Below are positions 23,764 to 33,615 of a stretch of 64,000 bases of DNA, piece by piece. The notes below the pieces were generated by a model, which saw only the letters and a program-made list of their open reading frames with translations, did not search any database and had not been told where the DNA came from. Source of the DNA: Arthrobacter sp. CDRTa11 (GTDB lineage: Bacteria > Actinomycetota > Actinomycetes > Actinomycetales > Micrococcaceae). Each line of letters begins with the position of its first letter. The stretch's first letter is position 1. The position numbers and the translations under genes are program-made. Location: contig NZ_CP044532.1 of assembly GCF_026427775.1 (NCBI RefSeq), positions 3,534,001 to 3,598,000 of the forward strand. Direction: 5' to 3'.

Positions 23764-25629
23764 TTACTGCTCGGCTGCTGTACCCAGCGTGACGTCCAGC
23801 GTCTGTTCCTGGCCGTTCCGGAGGATGGTGATTTTCACCTTGGCGCCGGCTGCCTGCTCGCGCACGGCTGCGGTCAACTGGTTGGGGTCGCTGATGGCCA
23901 GATCATTGAACTTGGTGACCACGTCCCCCACTTTGATCCCCGCGTTGGCTGCCGGAGAACCGGCTTCCACGGTCGCCACATCTGCCCCCACCGAGAAACC
24001 CGAAGCGGAGCCGGACGAGGACTTGTCCTTAACGCTGACGCCCAGCTGGCCATGCGAGGCCTTGCCTGTATCGATGATCTCCTGGGCAACCCGCTTGGCG
24101 TGGTTGATCGGGATGCTGAAGCCTACTCCGATGTTGCCGCTTGTGGACGACGCTGAAGAGTCCGAACCCGCTGATGCGATGGCCACGTTCACGCCGATGA
24201 TCTCGCCCTTGCTGTTGACCAGGGCGCCGCCGGAGTTGCCGGGATTGATTGCCGCGTCAGTCTGGATGACGTTGATGGAGATGGATCCCTGGCCTGGCGT
24301 AGCCTGGCCCTGGCCTCCGTCCGGGGGCGCGAACTGGAATCCGCCCTCGTCGTCGCTCTGGGAATCGTCACCGTTTTTCGGCGCTGCGGAAGATGCGACG
24401 CTGATGGTCCGGTTAAGCGTGGACACAATGCCGTCAGTCACAGTCCCGGTGAGACCCAGCGGCGAACCGATGGCGATCGCCGTGTCTCCAACATTGAGCT
24501 TGGAGGAATCTCCCAGGGTGGCAGCGGTGAGGCCCGAGGGGTCGTCAACCTTGATGACCGCGAGGTCGGACAGCGGGTCTGTCCCGACCAGCTTGGCGCT
24601 GAGGACCCTGCCGTCGCTGGTGCGGACCTCCAGGGCCGCATCAGCGGTCTGTCCGTCCAGTGTGACCACATGGGTGTTCGTCAGAATGTGGCCCTCATCA
24701 TCAAGGATGATGCCCGATCCGGTACCGCCTGCACTGCCGCTGGTGGCGCTGATGGTCACCACGCTGGGAGTAGCCTTCAGGGCGGCCGCAGTGATGGCGT
24801 TGACGTCGTCCCTGTTGTTCACGATGACCGGTGCGGCCTGGCTGCTGTTGCTCGCTCCCGACGAGGAGCCCGGATTGAAGAAACTGCTTGTCCCGACAGT
24901 GGCTACACCACCACCCACCAGCCCTGCCGCCAGGATGCTGGCAACCAGGGTGCCAACGCCGAAGCTGGCCTTCCTGCGCGGCGCGTTGGCAGGATTATGC
25001 GCGGCAGCGATGCCGCCCGGGCCGCCGGCAAACCCGCCGGGTGCGGCCGAGTGCGCGGCATGCTGGGCGTACTGCTGGCCCGCATGGTACTGACCCGCAT
25101 GCTGCTGGACGTGCTGCTGGACGTAAGGCTGTTGACCCGTGTTCTGTTCGCCCTGGCTGTGCTGGCCGTAATTCGGCTGCCCGGCGGGCTGCTCACCCGG
25201 GTTGGGCTGGCTGGGGTTCGGTTGGCCAGGGTTCTGTTGCCCATAGAACGGCTGACGGGGAGGGTACTGAGGCTGGGGGGCAGAGGCCAGCGGCTGAGTG
25301 GAGTTCCAGCCGTCCTGCGGGCGGTCAAGCCTCTCCGTCGAGTCAGTGTGCGTCGAATTGCTGTGCCTGTCCAGAGCCGTAGGAGTTTCCTCAAGAGGCT
25401 GGTTCCCGCCGGAGTGCACCGCCGGGTCCTGCAGCTTGGGCCCGTTGTCTGCCGCGCTGCCCGGAGTGGGATCAGTCAGGGTGGGATCTTTCAAGTTTGG
25501 TTCAGTCAAGGTTGGTTCAGTCAACGGCCCAGCGTTGTTCCCGTCCCGGGCCTCCGGCTGCTCCGGTGCGTCGTGCCTGCCCGGATTCCGGTTCTCAGGC
25601 GCTGCACCCGGTGTTGGGTTCTCAGTCAT
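23764..25629 (-). CDS. HtrA/DegP-type membrane-anchored serine protease with PDZ domain
   Basis: 621 residues from ATG 25627-25629, which has an AAGGAAG site five bases upstream. In order: a long cytoplasmic Pro/Gln/Asn-rich N-terminus with repeats (NPGQPNPSQPNPGEQPAGQP), one membrane helix (LVASILAAGLVGGGVATVG) near residue 230, a trypsin-like protease domain, and a C-terminal PDZ domain (VGADVATVEAGSPAANAGIK). The catalytic triad is His in NTHVVTLDGQ, Asp in DPLSDLAVIKVDD and Ser in INPGNSGGALVNS, all present. It degrades or monitors misfolded proteins outside the membrane. It is divergent from a TPM-domain gene and pspA, forming an envelope-stress group. Confidence 0.93.
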   Translation of the reverse strand: MTENPTPGAAPENRNPGRHDAPEQPEARDGNNAGPLTEPTLTEPNLKDPTLTDPTPGSAADNGPKLQDPAVHSGGNQPLEETPTALDRHSNSTHTDSTERLDRPQDGWNSTQPLASAPQPQYPPRQPFYGQQNPGQPNPSQPNPGEQPAGQPNYGQHSQGEQNTGQQPYVQQHVQQHAGQYHAGQQYAQHAAHSAAPGGFAGGPGGIAAAHNPANAPRRKASFGVGTLVASILAAGLVGGGVATVGTSSFFNPGSSSGASNSSQAAPVIVNNRDDVNAITAAALKATPSVVTISATSGSAGGTGSGIILDDEGHILTNTHVVTLDGQTADAALEVRTSDGRVLSAKLVGTDPLSDLAVIKVDDPSGLTAATLGDSSKLNVGDTAIAIGSPLGLTGTVTDGIVSTLNRTISVASSAAPKNGDDSQSDDEGGFQFAPPDGGQGQATPGQGSISINVIQTDAAINPGNSGGALVNSKGEIIGVNVAIASAGSDSSASSTSGNIGVGFSIPINHAKRVAQEIIDTGKASHGQLGVSVKDKSSSGSASGFSVGADVATVEAGSPAANAGIKVGDVVTKFNDLAISDPNQLTAAVREQAAGAKVKITILRNGQEQTLDVTLGTAAEQ

Positions 25630-25938
25630 TGGACTTCCTTTCATCCTCGTCTGTATTAACTATGTACCCCCCGGCTGGAACTAGGTCGGACGTTTGCTGG
25701 GAGCTTCCTGAACGACGATTTTCGAGCGGCACGGGAGGCGGACCGGGAGCTTTAGAGGCCGCCGGGAGGCTTTTCGCTGCTGGCATATTCGGCGCTGTGG
25801 ACGGTCCAATAGGTGCACCATAGAATCAAAAGGAAATGCCACAGCGACCTGCGGCTTTACACCACGCGTGGGGGCGCTGTGCATTCTGAGACGACTGATT
25901 CGTCCCGAATTGGTGTCAGGCGTGCTGAAGGGTTGCAC
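25630..25938. other. Intergenic region between divergent htrA and TPM-domain gene
   Basis: 309 bp with no supported gene. It must contain both divergent promoters; the htrA ribosome site lies at its left end and the AAGGG site of the TPM gene at its right end. A weak 7-bp inverted repeat, CACAGCG (25840-25846) and CGCTGTG (25875-25881), lies about 60-100 bp before the TPM start. I see no clear consensus promoter. Confidence 0.5.
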
Positions 25939-27990
25939 ATGCTGTCAAAGTTCAAACGTACTCTCGCCGTGATCGGCCTGACAGGGCTGTTGGCGGCCCC
26001 CGCGGCCGCGGCCTGGGCTGAGCCGCCGGTGACCATCCCCTCTGGAACGAACGTTGTGGATAACGCCAACGTTCTGGGCTCCCGCAAGGGTGAGGTTCAG
26101 GAGGCAGTGCAGAAGCTTCTCAAGGATCACAAGTACAACTTGTACGTCGTGACTGTGGACTCCTTTACAGATCCTGCTGACCCCAAAGAATGGTCGCAAA
26201 CCGTTGCCACGACCAAGGGCATGGGTCGGGCAGACGTAATCCTCGCGATGTCCGACGACGGCAAGTACTATTTTTCCCCTAACTCAGCCAGCCCGATTTC
26301 TTCCAAGACCGCCGCCATCAGCCAAAATGCCGTTGTCGCTAACCTGGGGGGCGGCAAGAGGGACTTTGCCCAAGCAGCCATTGACACCGCGCTGGCAGTT
26401 GGGGATGCTGCCGGCGGCGGGAGCGGATCTGTTCCCTCTAACAGCGGTGCGGGCACCGCAGTCCTCGTTGGGGCCGGAGTAGTAGCGGCGGGAGGCGCTG
26501 GAGCCTACCTGTACTTCCGCAACAAGCGGAAGAAAGCCGGCCAGGCGTCCAGCGCCAGCTATGGCCCACAGGGCCAGGAGCTCGACCCGCTTGCTTCGCT
26601 CACCGTGGAGGAGCTCCGCCGCAAGAGCGGCTCCCTGCTCATCGAAGCGGACGATGCGATCAAGTCCAGCGAGCAGGAGCTGATGTTCGCCCAGGCCCAG
26701 TACGGCGATTCCGCCGTCGGGAACTTCACCAAGGCGCTGGCGGAAGCCAAGGGACACATGTCCGAGTCCTTCAAACTGCAGCAGCAGCTGGACGACCATA
26801 TCCCGGACACCGAGGAGCAGCAGCGCAGCTGGCTGGGTGAAATCATCCGCCGGTCGGAGGCCGCCCTGGCATCGCTCCAGGAGCAGAAGGCCGACTTCGA
26901 CTCCCTGCGGGAGCTGGAGAAAAACGCCCCGCAGGCACTGGCCGCCGTCAACGCCGGCGCACGTGAGGCCGATGCCAAGATCGCCAGCGCCGAGCAGTCG
27001 CTAACGATGCTCCGCTCCAAGTATGCAGACAGCGCCCTTGCCCAGGTGTCTGACAACATCACGCAGGCCAAAGAACGTCTGGCCTTTGTGCAGAATGCCA
27101 CGGCCACGGCCCAGGAGAAGCTCGCGGAGGGCGAGGCCAGCCTTGCGGCTGTCGCCGTCCGCGCGTCCGAGGAGAGCCTGCACCAGACTAACGTCCTGCT
27201 GGACGCCATCGCCAAAGTCTCGGCAAGCCTGGATGAGGCCCGCAACGGCCTTGAGGCTGCCGTCGTCGAAACATCCCAGGACCTTGCGCAGGCGAAGGCG
27301 ATGATCCAGTCGGGCGCCCACCCAGAACTGGCCGGACCTGTGGCACGGGTTGAAACTGCCCTAAGCCAGGTCAAGGCGGAAATCCAGGGCGGCAAGATCG
27401 ATCCACTCGCCACCTTGGACCGTGTGGAAACAGCCCACCAGGCCCTGGACCAGGCGCTGACCGGAGTCCGTGACCAGCAGGAACAGGCCAGGCGCGCGCA
27501 GGCCTCGCTGCAGCAGACCATCATGGCGGCGCAGGCCCAGATCAGCGCCACCTCGGACTACATCACGGCACGCCGTGGCGGCGTAGGAACGGAAGCCCGA
27601 ACCCGCCTTGCCGAATCGCAGCGCAACCTCGACTACGCCTTGTCCATCTCCCGCAACGACCCCGTGACCGCACTCACTTATGCACAGCAGGCCCACGCAC
27701 TAGCAGCGCAGGCCGCGCAGCTTGCCCAGGCCGACGTTGATAACTTCGGTGGCTACGCCAACCAGGGTTACGGCGGCGGGGGCATGTTCGGCGGCGGCGG
27801 AGGCGGCGGCCTGGGCGGTGCCATCCTTGGCGGCATCCTGATTAACTCCATCCTCAACGGCGGCGGCGGTGGCGGATGGGGCGGTGGCCACAGCGACGGC
27901 GGTGGCTGGGGCGGAGACTCCGGCGGCGGCTTCGGTGGAGGTGACTTCGGCGGGGGCGACTTCGGCGGCGGAGACTCGGGAAGTTTCTAA
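25939..27990 (+). CDS. TPM-domain membrane protein with coiled coil and Gly-rich tail
   Basis: 683 residues from ATG 25939 (AAGGG site six bases upstream). A signal peptide (VIGLTGLLAAPAAAAWAEPP) leads into a TPM domain (VVDNANVLGSRKGEVQEAVQ, YVVTVDSFTDP) outside the membrane. A membrane helix (AVLVGAGVVAAGGAGAYLYF) near residues 175-195 follows. Then comes a long, Ala/Gln/Glu-rich cytoplasmic coiled-coil region of about 400 residues, and a tail of Gly-rich repeats ending GGGDFGGGDSGSF. TPM domains occur in proteins linked to membrane or photosystem upkeep. It is followed by pspA, 109 bp away, suggesting a joint membrane-stress role. Confidence 0.87.
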   Translation: MLSKFKRTLAVIGLTGLLAAPAAAAWAEPPVTIPSGTNVVDNANVLGSRKGEVQEAVQKLLKDHKYNLYVVTVDSFTDPADPKEWSQTVATTKGMGRADVILAMSDDGKYYFSPNSASPISSKTAAISQNAVVANLGGGKRDFAQAAIDTALAVGDAAGGGSGSVPSNSGAGTAVLVGAGVVAAGGAGAYLYFRNKRKKAGQASSASYGPQGQELDPLASLTVEELRRKSGSLLIEADDAIKSSEQELMFAQAQYGDSAVGNFTKALAEAKGHMSESFKLQQQLDDHIPDTEEQQRSWLGEIIRRSEAALASLQEQKADFDSLRELEKNAPQALAAVNAGAREADAKIASAEQSLTMLRSKYADSALAQVSDNITQAKERLAFVQNATATAQEKLAEGEASLAAVAVRASEESLHQTNVLLDAIAKVSASLDEARNGLEAAVVETSQDLAQAKAMIQSGAHPELAGPVARVETALSQVKAEIQGGKIDPLATLDRVETAHQALDQALTGVRDQQEQARRAQASLQQTIMAAQAQISATSDYITARRGGVGTEARTRLAESQRNLDYALSISRNDPVTALTYAQQAHALAAQAAQLAQADVDNFGGYANQGYGGGGMFGGGGGGGLGGAILGGILINSILNGGGGGGWGGGHSDGGGWGGDSGGGFGGGDFGGGDFGGGDSGSF

Positions 27991-28099
27991 TCTCGTAAGG
28001 ACTAAGCGCCTGCCAGCACGTGGGCAGGCGGATAGAAGCGGTACAACAACTGTTCACTGAAATCAGTGGCCACCACTGAGCAGGACGAAAGGTAACACC

Positions 28100-28894
28100 A
28101 TGGTTAAGCAGTCCATTTTCGGCCGCATCGCGCAGCTTGCAAAGGCAAACATCAACTCTGTGCTGGACAACGCGGAGGATCCTCAGAAGATGCTGGATCA
28201 GATGGTCCGGGACTACACCAACAACATCGCGGAGGCTGAATCCGCCGTCGCGCAGACCATTGGCAACCTGCGCATGCTTGAGGATGACTACAACGAGGAC
28301 ATCAAGAACGCGCGCGACTGGGGCAACAAGGCCCTCGCAGCCTCCCGCAAGGCTGACGAGTACCGCAGCACCGGGCACGCCGGCGACGCCGAGAAGTTCG
28401 ACAACCTTGCCAAGGTGGCCCTCCAGCGCCAGATGTCTGCCGAGAACGAAGCCAAGGGTGCCGAGCCGAGCATCTCCTCGCAGCGGGAGGTCGTGGACAA
28501 GCTGAAGACCGGCCTGGACCAGATGAAGGGCAAGCTCAACGAGCTCACCAGCAAGCGCAATGAACTTGTGGCCCGTTCCAAGACCGCAGCAGCCCAGTCG
28601 CAGGTCCACGACGCCATCAAGAGCATCGACTTTATGGATCCCACCAGCGAGGTAGGCCGCTTCGAAGAGAAGATCCGCCGCGAAGAGGCCAAGGTGCGCG
28701 GTCAGCAGGAACTTGCTGCGTCAAGCCTTGACGCCCAGTTCAACCAGCTCGAGGATCTTGGCGAACAGGTTGAGATCGAAGCCCGGCTGGCCGCGCTGAA
28801 GTCCGGCGGTAACGCCAAGCCCGCCATTGGCGCATCGGGTGCTGCCGCAGGTTCGGAATCAACAGTGGACGAAGCGGACTTCGACAAGCTCTAG
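28100..28894 (+). CDS. pspA: Phage shock protein A (PspA/IM30 family)
   Basis: 264 residues, mostly helical. The N-terminus (FGRIAQLAKANINSVLDNAE, PQKMLDQMVRDYTNNIAEAE) is the PspA/Vipp1 hallmark, followed by the long coiled coil and a shorter C-terminal helical part. These ESCRT-III-like proteins bind and stabilise the inner face of the membrane under stress. AGGACGAAAGG upstream of ATG 28100 provides the ribosome site. It follows the TPM-domain gene and ends with a strong terminator. Confidence 0.94.
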   Translation: MVKQSIFGRIAQLAKANINSVLDNAEDPQKMLDQMVRDYTNNIAEAESAVAQTIGNLRMLEDDYNEDIKNARDWGNKALAASRKADEYRSTGHAGDAEKFDNLAKVALQRQMSAENEAKGAEPSISSQREVVDKLKTGLDQMKGKLNELTSKRNELVARSKTAAAQSQVHDAIKSIDFMDPTSEVGRFEEKIRREEAKVRGQQELAASSLDAQFNQLEDLGEQVEIEARLAALKSGGNAKPAIGASGAAAGSESTVDEADFDKL

Positions 28895-28958
28895 CCGCAA
28901 GAACGGCCCGCAAAGGAACCGCCGGCAAAGGCGCCTGAGCGGCCACAGGAAGAATGCG

Positions 28959-28991
28959 AAAGCCCGGGGTTCAAAGAGAACCCCGGGCTTT
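28959..28991 (+). terminator. Rho-independent terminator after pspA
   Basis: A perfect 14-bp stem AAAGCCCGGGGTTC (28959-28972) with GAACCCCGGGCTTT (28978-28991), loop of five bases. A/T-rich stem ends give short U-runs in either direction. It separates pspA (+) from the convergent cytochrome b gene (-), so it may serve both. Confidence 0.85.
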
Positions 28992-29036
28992 GCTGTGCAG
29001 ACCGGCAGGACGGCGCCGGACAGGCGCGGAGGCCGG

Positions 29037-29969
29037 TCAGCGGCTGACTTTGCCCATCAGCGAAGCGATGGGGCGAAGGAAGATGGGCCGGGCCAGGAAC
29101 CAGGCGGCGACCATGACTGCCACCGAGGCGGCAAACACCCAGAACCCAACCCAGCCGGCGTCGTCGCTTCCACCGTACATGTGGTTCAGGTTGCGCAGGG
29201 CTCCCGTTGCCAGCACCAGAAACACATGCACGACGATGAACGCCACGAAGTAGATCATGACTGGGAAATGGATGGCACGCGCCAGCTCGATCGGATAGGC
29301 CTTGTTCAGCGCAGTGGCCTTTTTGGGCCATGCAGAAGACGTCCGAATGCCGGAGATAAAGGCAAGCGGCGCGGCGATGAAGACGGTGGCGAAATAGGTG
29401 AGCAGCTGGAGTGCGTTGTAGTTCACCCAGCCGTTCTCGGTGGGCCAGTTCAGGGAGGCGTACTGAAGGGCTGCCGACAGGGCATTGGGGAAGACATCCC
29501 AGCTGGTGGGCACGATGCGCATCCACTGTCCGGTCGCGAAGAGCAGGATGGCGAAAACAATTCCGTTAAGGATCCACAGCGCATCCAGCGTCAGGTGGAA
29601 CCAGAGCTCAAGCGTGATCTTGGTGGGCGGAGTCTTGGTCTTGATCAGGCCCTTGTTATTGCGCGTCCAGTGGCCGCTGGGGCGCGTGGTGGTCCGCACC
29701 TGCCAGCCAGTGCGGATGATCAGCAGCAGGAAGAAGGCGTTGAGGAAGTGTTGCCAGGCCAGCCAGGCGGGAAAGCCCACAGGTGCACCGTCAGGAAGAT
29801 CCGAATGCCCGGGATAGTCAGCGATGAAGGAAGCGACAGGAGCCAGCCCGGTTATCCACCTGGCAAGCAGGACCACCAGCACCAATGCCACGAGAGCAGC
29901 AGGCACACCCCAATAGAGCCTTGACCGCTTGCCCATCGCGGGACCGGACTTCTTCGTGGGTGTGGACAT
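29037..29969 (-). CDS. Cytochrome b561-like / hydrogenase-b-type heme membrane protein
   Basis: 310 residues with five or six membrane segments. Candidate heme-binding histidines stand inside or at the edges of segments: AWLAWQHFLNAFFLLLIIR, LELWFHLTLDALWILNG, and LARAIHFPVMIYFVAFIVVH, as in cytochrome b/b6 N-terminal-like (b561/NiFe hydrogenase b subunit) proteins. It probably moves electrons between a quinone pool and a soluble or periplasmic partner; no molybdopterin or hydrogenase gene is nearby. It stands alone on the minus strand, downstream of two tRNA genes but separated from them by a terminator. Confidence 0.8.
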   Translation of the reverse strand: MSTPTKKSGPAMGKRSRLYWGVPAALVALVLVVLLARWITGLAPVASFIADYPGHSDLPDGAPVGFPAWLAWQHFLNAFFLLLIIRTGWQVRTTTRPSGHWTRNNKGLIKTKTPPTKITLELWFHLTLDALWILNGIVFAILLFATGQWMRIVPTSWDVFPNALSAALQYASLNWPTENGWVNYNALQLLTYFATVFIAAPLAFISGIRTSSAWPKKATALNKAYPIELARAIHFPVMIYFVAFIVVHVFLVLATGALRNLNHMYGGSDDAGWVGFWVFAASVAVMVAAWFLARPIFLRPIASLMGKVSR

Positions 29970-30066
29970 CGAACAACATTCCTTTCGAGAATGATTAACC
30001 AGCGCTCAAAAACGTGAGGCTCTGCGAAAGAGAATACTAGGAACTGCCAGCAATCGAGCAAAAAGA

Positions 30067-30100
30067 AGGCCCCGTCCGGCGTAACTGCCGGACGGGGCCT
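30067..30100 (-). terminator. Rho-independent terminator after first initiator tRNA
   Basis: AGGCCCCGTCCGGC (30067-30080) pairs perfectly with GCCGGACGGGGCCT (30087-30100); loop of six bases. Read on the minus strand it is followed by TCTTTTTG, a U-run. It lies seven bases beyond the encoded CCA of the tRNA. Confidence 0.88.
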
Positions 30101-30106
30101 TTCACA

Positions 30107-30183
30107 TGGTTGCGGGGACAGGATTTGAACCTGTGACCTCTGGGTTATGAGCCCAGCGAGCTACCGAACTGCTCCACCCCGCG
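30107..30183 (-). tRNA. tRNA-fMet (CAT), initiator, copy 1
   Basis: Minus-strand tRNA with anticodon CAU. The acceptor stem has the C1:A72 mismatch (CGCGGGG against CCCCGCA) and the anticodon stem has three G:C pairs next to the loop (CTGGG / CCCAG); both mark the initiator. The T arm GGTTCAAATCC is normal. The body is 30110-30183, and the sequence continues into an encoded CCA (30107-30109). Copy 2 is identical in the body. Confidence 0.95.
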
Positions 30184-30286
30184 TCGCTTGATCAACACTA
30201 CCCTACTTTTGCGGACACTTTGTCCAGCTCCAGGGAGGTCAGCCAAAGGAGACCAGCTGCCAAAAGGGGCTGTGCGATTAAACAGA

Positions 30287-30320
30287 AAAGTCCGGATTCT
30301 GTTTCCAGAATCCGGACTTT
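30287..30320 (-). terminator. Rho-independent terminator after second initiator tRNA
   Basis: AAAGTCCGGATTCTG (30287-30301) pairs with CAGAATCCGGACTTT (30306-30320); four-base loop. On the minus strand it is followed by a T-rich stretch (CTGTTT). It stands seven bases beyond the tRNA body and separates the two tRNA genes, so each has its own terminator. Confidence 0.85.
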
Positions 30321-30327
30321 CCGTCAG

Positions 30328-30401
30328 TTGCGGGGACAGGATTTGAACCTGTGACCTCTGGGTTATGAGCCCAGCGAGCTACCGAACTGCTCCACCCCGC
30401 G
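30328..30401 (-). tRNA. tRNA-fMet (CAT), initiator, copy 2
   Basis: The same 74-base body as copy 1, including the C1:A72 mismatch and the G:C-rich anticodon stem. Unlike copy 1, CCA is not encoded: the bases after A73 read CTG. The 5' leader next to the body (GTCGC...GATCAAC) resembles that of copy 1, which points to a recent tandem duplication. Confidence 0.95.
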
Positions 30402-30520
30402 TCGCAAGATCAACTCTACCGCCCGGTGAACAGGAGGCAAAATCGAGGCGGCGTGATCTATGTCTCGGTTGATGTGCCCCAAGCCTTTGACGTGCCGAAA
30501 GTCCCTACACCGTACGAATG

Positions 30521-30563
30521 CAGCAGCCCGGCTACGCTCCCTGTGAGCGTGGCCGGGCTGCTG
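30521..30563 (-). terminator. Long hairpin after the UPF0182 gene
   Basis: A 19-bp stem: CAGCAGCCCGGC (30521-30532) with GCCGGGCTGCTG (30552-30563), continued by seven more pairs with one G:T (30533-30539 with 30545-30551); loop of five bases. It lies 28 bp beyond the stop of the large membrane protein. Confidence 0.82.
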
Positions 30564-30591
30564 GATCTGTCTCTAATGTTGGCGGCGCCTG

Positions 30592-33500
30592 TCAGGTACC
30601 TGGTGAAGGTGACGGCGTTGCCGTGCCCGTTGGAGCGGGGCTTTCGGTGGGAGTGGCAGCCGGCGAGGGGGCAGCCTCCGGGGCGGTCACCACAATCCTT
30701 CCTTCGGCCTCCAGGGCCCTCTGGAGCGCCGCAGCGAGCTTCTTCTGCTCTTCTCCATAGGCAGCGAAGTCACCCGCGGCGAGTGCGGCCTGGCCGGCCT
30801 GGATTGCGGCGTTCGCTTCTTCCAACGCGGCCTTCAGGTCAGCCTTGGCGTCCGCGCCGACAACAGGTGGAGTGCCACCTGGAGCGGGGGGAGCCTGGCC
30901 GTTGTTATCGGAATCACCGGCTGCCGCCCCTGAATCCCCACCGAACAGCTGCTTGAGGGCTTCGTCCAGGGTGGGCGCGAAGCCAACCTTGTCACCGAAA
31001 GCCACCAGCACACGCTGGAGGGTGGGATACGACGTCTCACCGGTGGACTTGAGGTAAACCGGCTGGACGTAGAGGATGCCGCCGCCCACAGGGAGGGTGA
31101 GGAGGTTGCCGTTCAGGACGTCGGAGGCGCCCTGACGCAGCAGGTTCAGCGCCTGCGAGACAGTGGGGTCGGAATTGAACTTATTCTGCGCCTGACCGGG
31201 ACCTGGGACCTGCGTCTCCGGCGGGATCTGCAGAAGCCTCAGCTTTCCGTAGGACTCCGCCTTCACGCCCTTTTCATTTCCGGCATCGGAGTCGGCTGCA
31301 AGGAAGCCGTACAGGACGTTCCGCGCATTCCCGTTCACGATCTGCGGAATGAAGGACGACGTCAGCTGGAATGCCGGCGTCTCCTGGTCCGGCATCTGCA
31401 GTGACATATAGAACGGCGGCTGCTTGACATCCGTTGCCGAGTCCGCAGTGGGATCTGCCGGCACGCTCCATACTTCATCACTCTTGTAGAAACTCGTCGG
31501 ATCGGTCACGTGGTAGCGGCCCAGCAGCTCGCGCTGAACCTTGAACAGGTCCTCCGGGTAGCGGACGTGGCTCATAACGTCAGCCGACATTTCCGAGAAG
31601 GGCTTCAGCGACGTCGGGAAGACGTTCTGCCACGCCTTTAGGAGCGGATCCTGATCGTCCCAGGCATAGAGGGTTACCGAGCCATCGTAAGCGTCAACCG
31701 TTGCCTTGACCGAGTTCCTGATGTAGTTGACGGAGCTGTTTGGCAGGGCCACAGCGCGTCCGGAAGTGGTCTGGGAATCGGTGGTGGCCTCGGACAGCTG
31801 TTCCTGCTGCGAGTACGGGTAGTACTGGCTGGTGGTGTAGCCGTCAACGATCCACTTCACGCGGCCATCCACAACAGCCGGGTAAGCGTTTCCGTCCACC
31901 GTCAGGTAGGGGGCCACTTTCTGGACCCGCTCGCGGGGATTGCGTTCGTAGAGAATCTGGGACTCTTCATTGACGCCGTCCGAAAGCAGCAGATCCGAGG
32001 ACTGGAACTTGATGGAGTAGAGGACCTTATTGAAGAAGCTGCCCACGTTGGGGCCGCCGTTGCCTTCGAAGGTGTACTGCGTCTCCCCCTCGCCTTCCCT
32101 TCCCGAAGGCCTGTCCTGCTCCCTGCTCGGAGCACCATCCGGAGCCCCAACTATGGAGTATTCCGGGGAGGTTTCGCCGAAGTAGATCCTGGGTTCATAG
32201 GTGGAATCGTCCCCAAGCACACCCGTGGATGGGATGCCGGACTGAAGGAACTCAGGCTTTCCGTCAACCGTGAACTTGTTGCCCTTCGCCGCCACAACGC
32301 CGTAACCGTGCGTGTAGACCACGTGCTGGTTCAGCCACCCCTGCTGGTTGGCCGCGACGTTTTCGGGATTCAGCTCGCGAACCGCAATAACGGTGTCTTG
32401 GATTTTGCCGTCCACCTCATAGCGGTCAACGTTCAGTGCCTCGGGGAACTGGTAATAAGGGCGGTACTGCTCCAGCTGCGAAAACGCATCCGAGATCAGG
32501 TTCGGATCCAGGAGGCGGATGTTGGCAGTGGTTTGGGCGTCGGGGGCCAGGGCGCCGGTGCTGGCTGTGTTGGTGGCGTTGTACCGGTCCACCTGGATCT
32601 TGTCGAGGCCGTACGCGGCACGGGTCATCTCGATGTTGCGCTTAATGTACGGGTTCTCCAGGGTCTGCTCGGAAGGCCGGACCTGGAACTGCTGGATGAC
32701 CCACGGATATACACCTCCGGCAAGGATGGAGGTGATGATCAGCATTGCCGTTCCGATGACCGGCAGGCGCCAGCGGCCAATAACTGCTGCAACGATGAAG
32801 AGGATTGCCACCAGTACGGCGGCGACAGCCAGAATGGCCTTGGTGGGGATGACCGCGTTCACATCCGTGTAGAGGGCACCCGCCCAGCGGCCTCCGTTGT
32901 TCTGCACGGACGAAAACCGGTCCAGCCAAAAGTTGACACCCAGGAGGATAAGGAAAGCGGCGCCCGTGACGGCCAGGTGGATCTGGGCGGCGCGGCTGGT
33001 GAAGATACCCCGTTCCATCAGCCGGATGCTGCCGTACAGGTAGTGGGTCAGGATCCCGGCGATGCCGGCGATCACCACCACACTGATCAGGAAACCTGTG
33101 ATGAATCCAAGGAACGGAAGCGTCATGAGATAAAAACTGATGTCCATGTTGAAGACCGGATCATTCTGGCCAAACTGTTCCTGGTTAAAGAACAGCAAGA
33201 CGCGCTGCCACTGGCTCGCAGCGGCACTGCCTGCGAACAACCCGAACACCAAGGGCAGGCCAATCATGACAACCCGACGGACAGGTTCAAGCTGCGCCTG
33301 ATACCGGTTCAGGTTGTCCCGGATTTCCGAATCCGGCGCGTAGACGGGCCGGGCATGGTACGCGATCCGCACGGCAAAAAAGACGGCAAGGAACATGATG
33401 GTGAAGCCGGCCACGAAGATCCCAATGCGTGCCAGGTTTTCGGTCAGGAACACTTCGAAGAATCCGAGTTGCCTGTACCAGAGGACGTCAGTCCACACAT

Positions 33501-33615
33501 TGGCGAAGAAGATAAACCCCACCACGACAAGCGCAACGACTATCAGTGTGGGCGTCAGGGCGCCGCGTCTGGTGGAAGGTCTGCCGGGAGGGATGGGGCT
33601 GGTGGGACGGGACAA
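30592..33615 (-). CDS. UPF0182 family large membrane protein
   Basis: 1007 residues from the TTG at 33613-33615 ([18 protein letters not shown]), chosen for a GAGG site seven bases upstream; the frame is open to 33681. The N-terminal third has seven or so membrane segments ([20 protein letters not shown], with [20 protein letters not shown], a family hallmark). A large outside domain follows ([29 protein letters not shown]). The acidic, Pro/Thr-rich tail ([19 protein letters not shown]) may be disordered. Function is unknown. It neighbours the PDZ/Lon-like protease and DUF2342 genes, as in mycobacteria. Confidence 0.93.
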   Translation of the reverse strand: MSRPTSPIPPGRPSTRRGALTPTLIVVALVVVGFIFFANVWTDVLWYRQLGFFEVFLTENLARIGIFVAGFTIMFLAVFFAVRIAYHARPVYAPDSEIRDNLNRYQAQLEPVRRVVMIGLPLVFGLFAGSAAASQWQRVLLFFNQEQFGQNDPVFNMDISFYLMTLPFLGFITGFLISVVVIAGIAGILTHYLYGSIRLMERGIFTSRAAQIHLAVTGAAFLILLGVNFWLDRFSSVQNNGGRWAGALYTDVNAVIPTKAILAVAAVLVAILFIVAAVIGRWRLPVIGTAMLIITSILAGGVYPWVIQQFQVRPSEQTLENPYIKRNIEMTRAAYGLDKIQVDRYNATNTASTGALAPDAQTTANIRLLDPNLISDAFSQLEQYRPYYQFPEALNVDRYEVDGKIQDTVIAVRELNPENVAANQQGWLNQHVVYTHGYGVVAAKGNKFTVDGKPEFLQSGIPSTGVLGDDSTYEPRIYFGETSPEYSIVGAPDGAPSREQDRPSGREGEGETQYTFEGNGGPNVGSFFNKVLYSIKFQSSDLLLSDGVNEESQILYERNPRERVQKVAPYLTVDGNAYPAVVDGRVKWIVDGYTTSQYYPYSQQEQLSEATTDSQTTSGRAVALPNSSVNYIRNSVKATVDAYDGSVTLYAWDDQDPLLKAWQNVFPTSLKPFSEMSADVMSHVRYPEDLFKVQRELLGRYHVTDPTSFYKSDEVWSVPADPTADSATDVKQPPFYMSLQMPDQETPAFQLTSSFIPQIVNGNARNVLYGFLAADSDAGNEKGVKAESYGKLRLLQIPPETQVPGPGQAQNKFNSDPTVSQALNLLRQGASDVLNGNLLTLPVGGGILYVQPVYLKSTGETSYPTLQRVLVAFGDKVGFAPTLDEALKQLFGGDSGAAAGDSDNNGQAPPAPGGTPPVVGADAKADLKAALEEANAAIQAGQAALAAGDFAAYGEEQKKLAAALQRALEAEGRIVVTAPEAAPSPAATPTESPAPTGTATPSPSPGT

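Noticed and set aside
30426..30956. A 176-codon open frame after the tRNA genes
   Set aside because: It spans the UPF0182 terminator and runs antisense to the UPF0182 gene, with an Arg/Pro/Ser-rich product.
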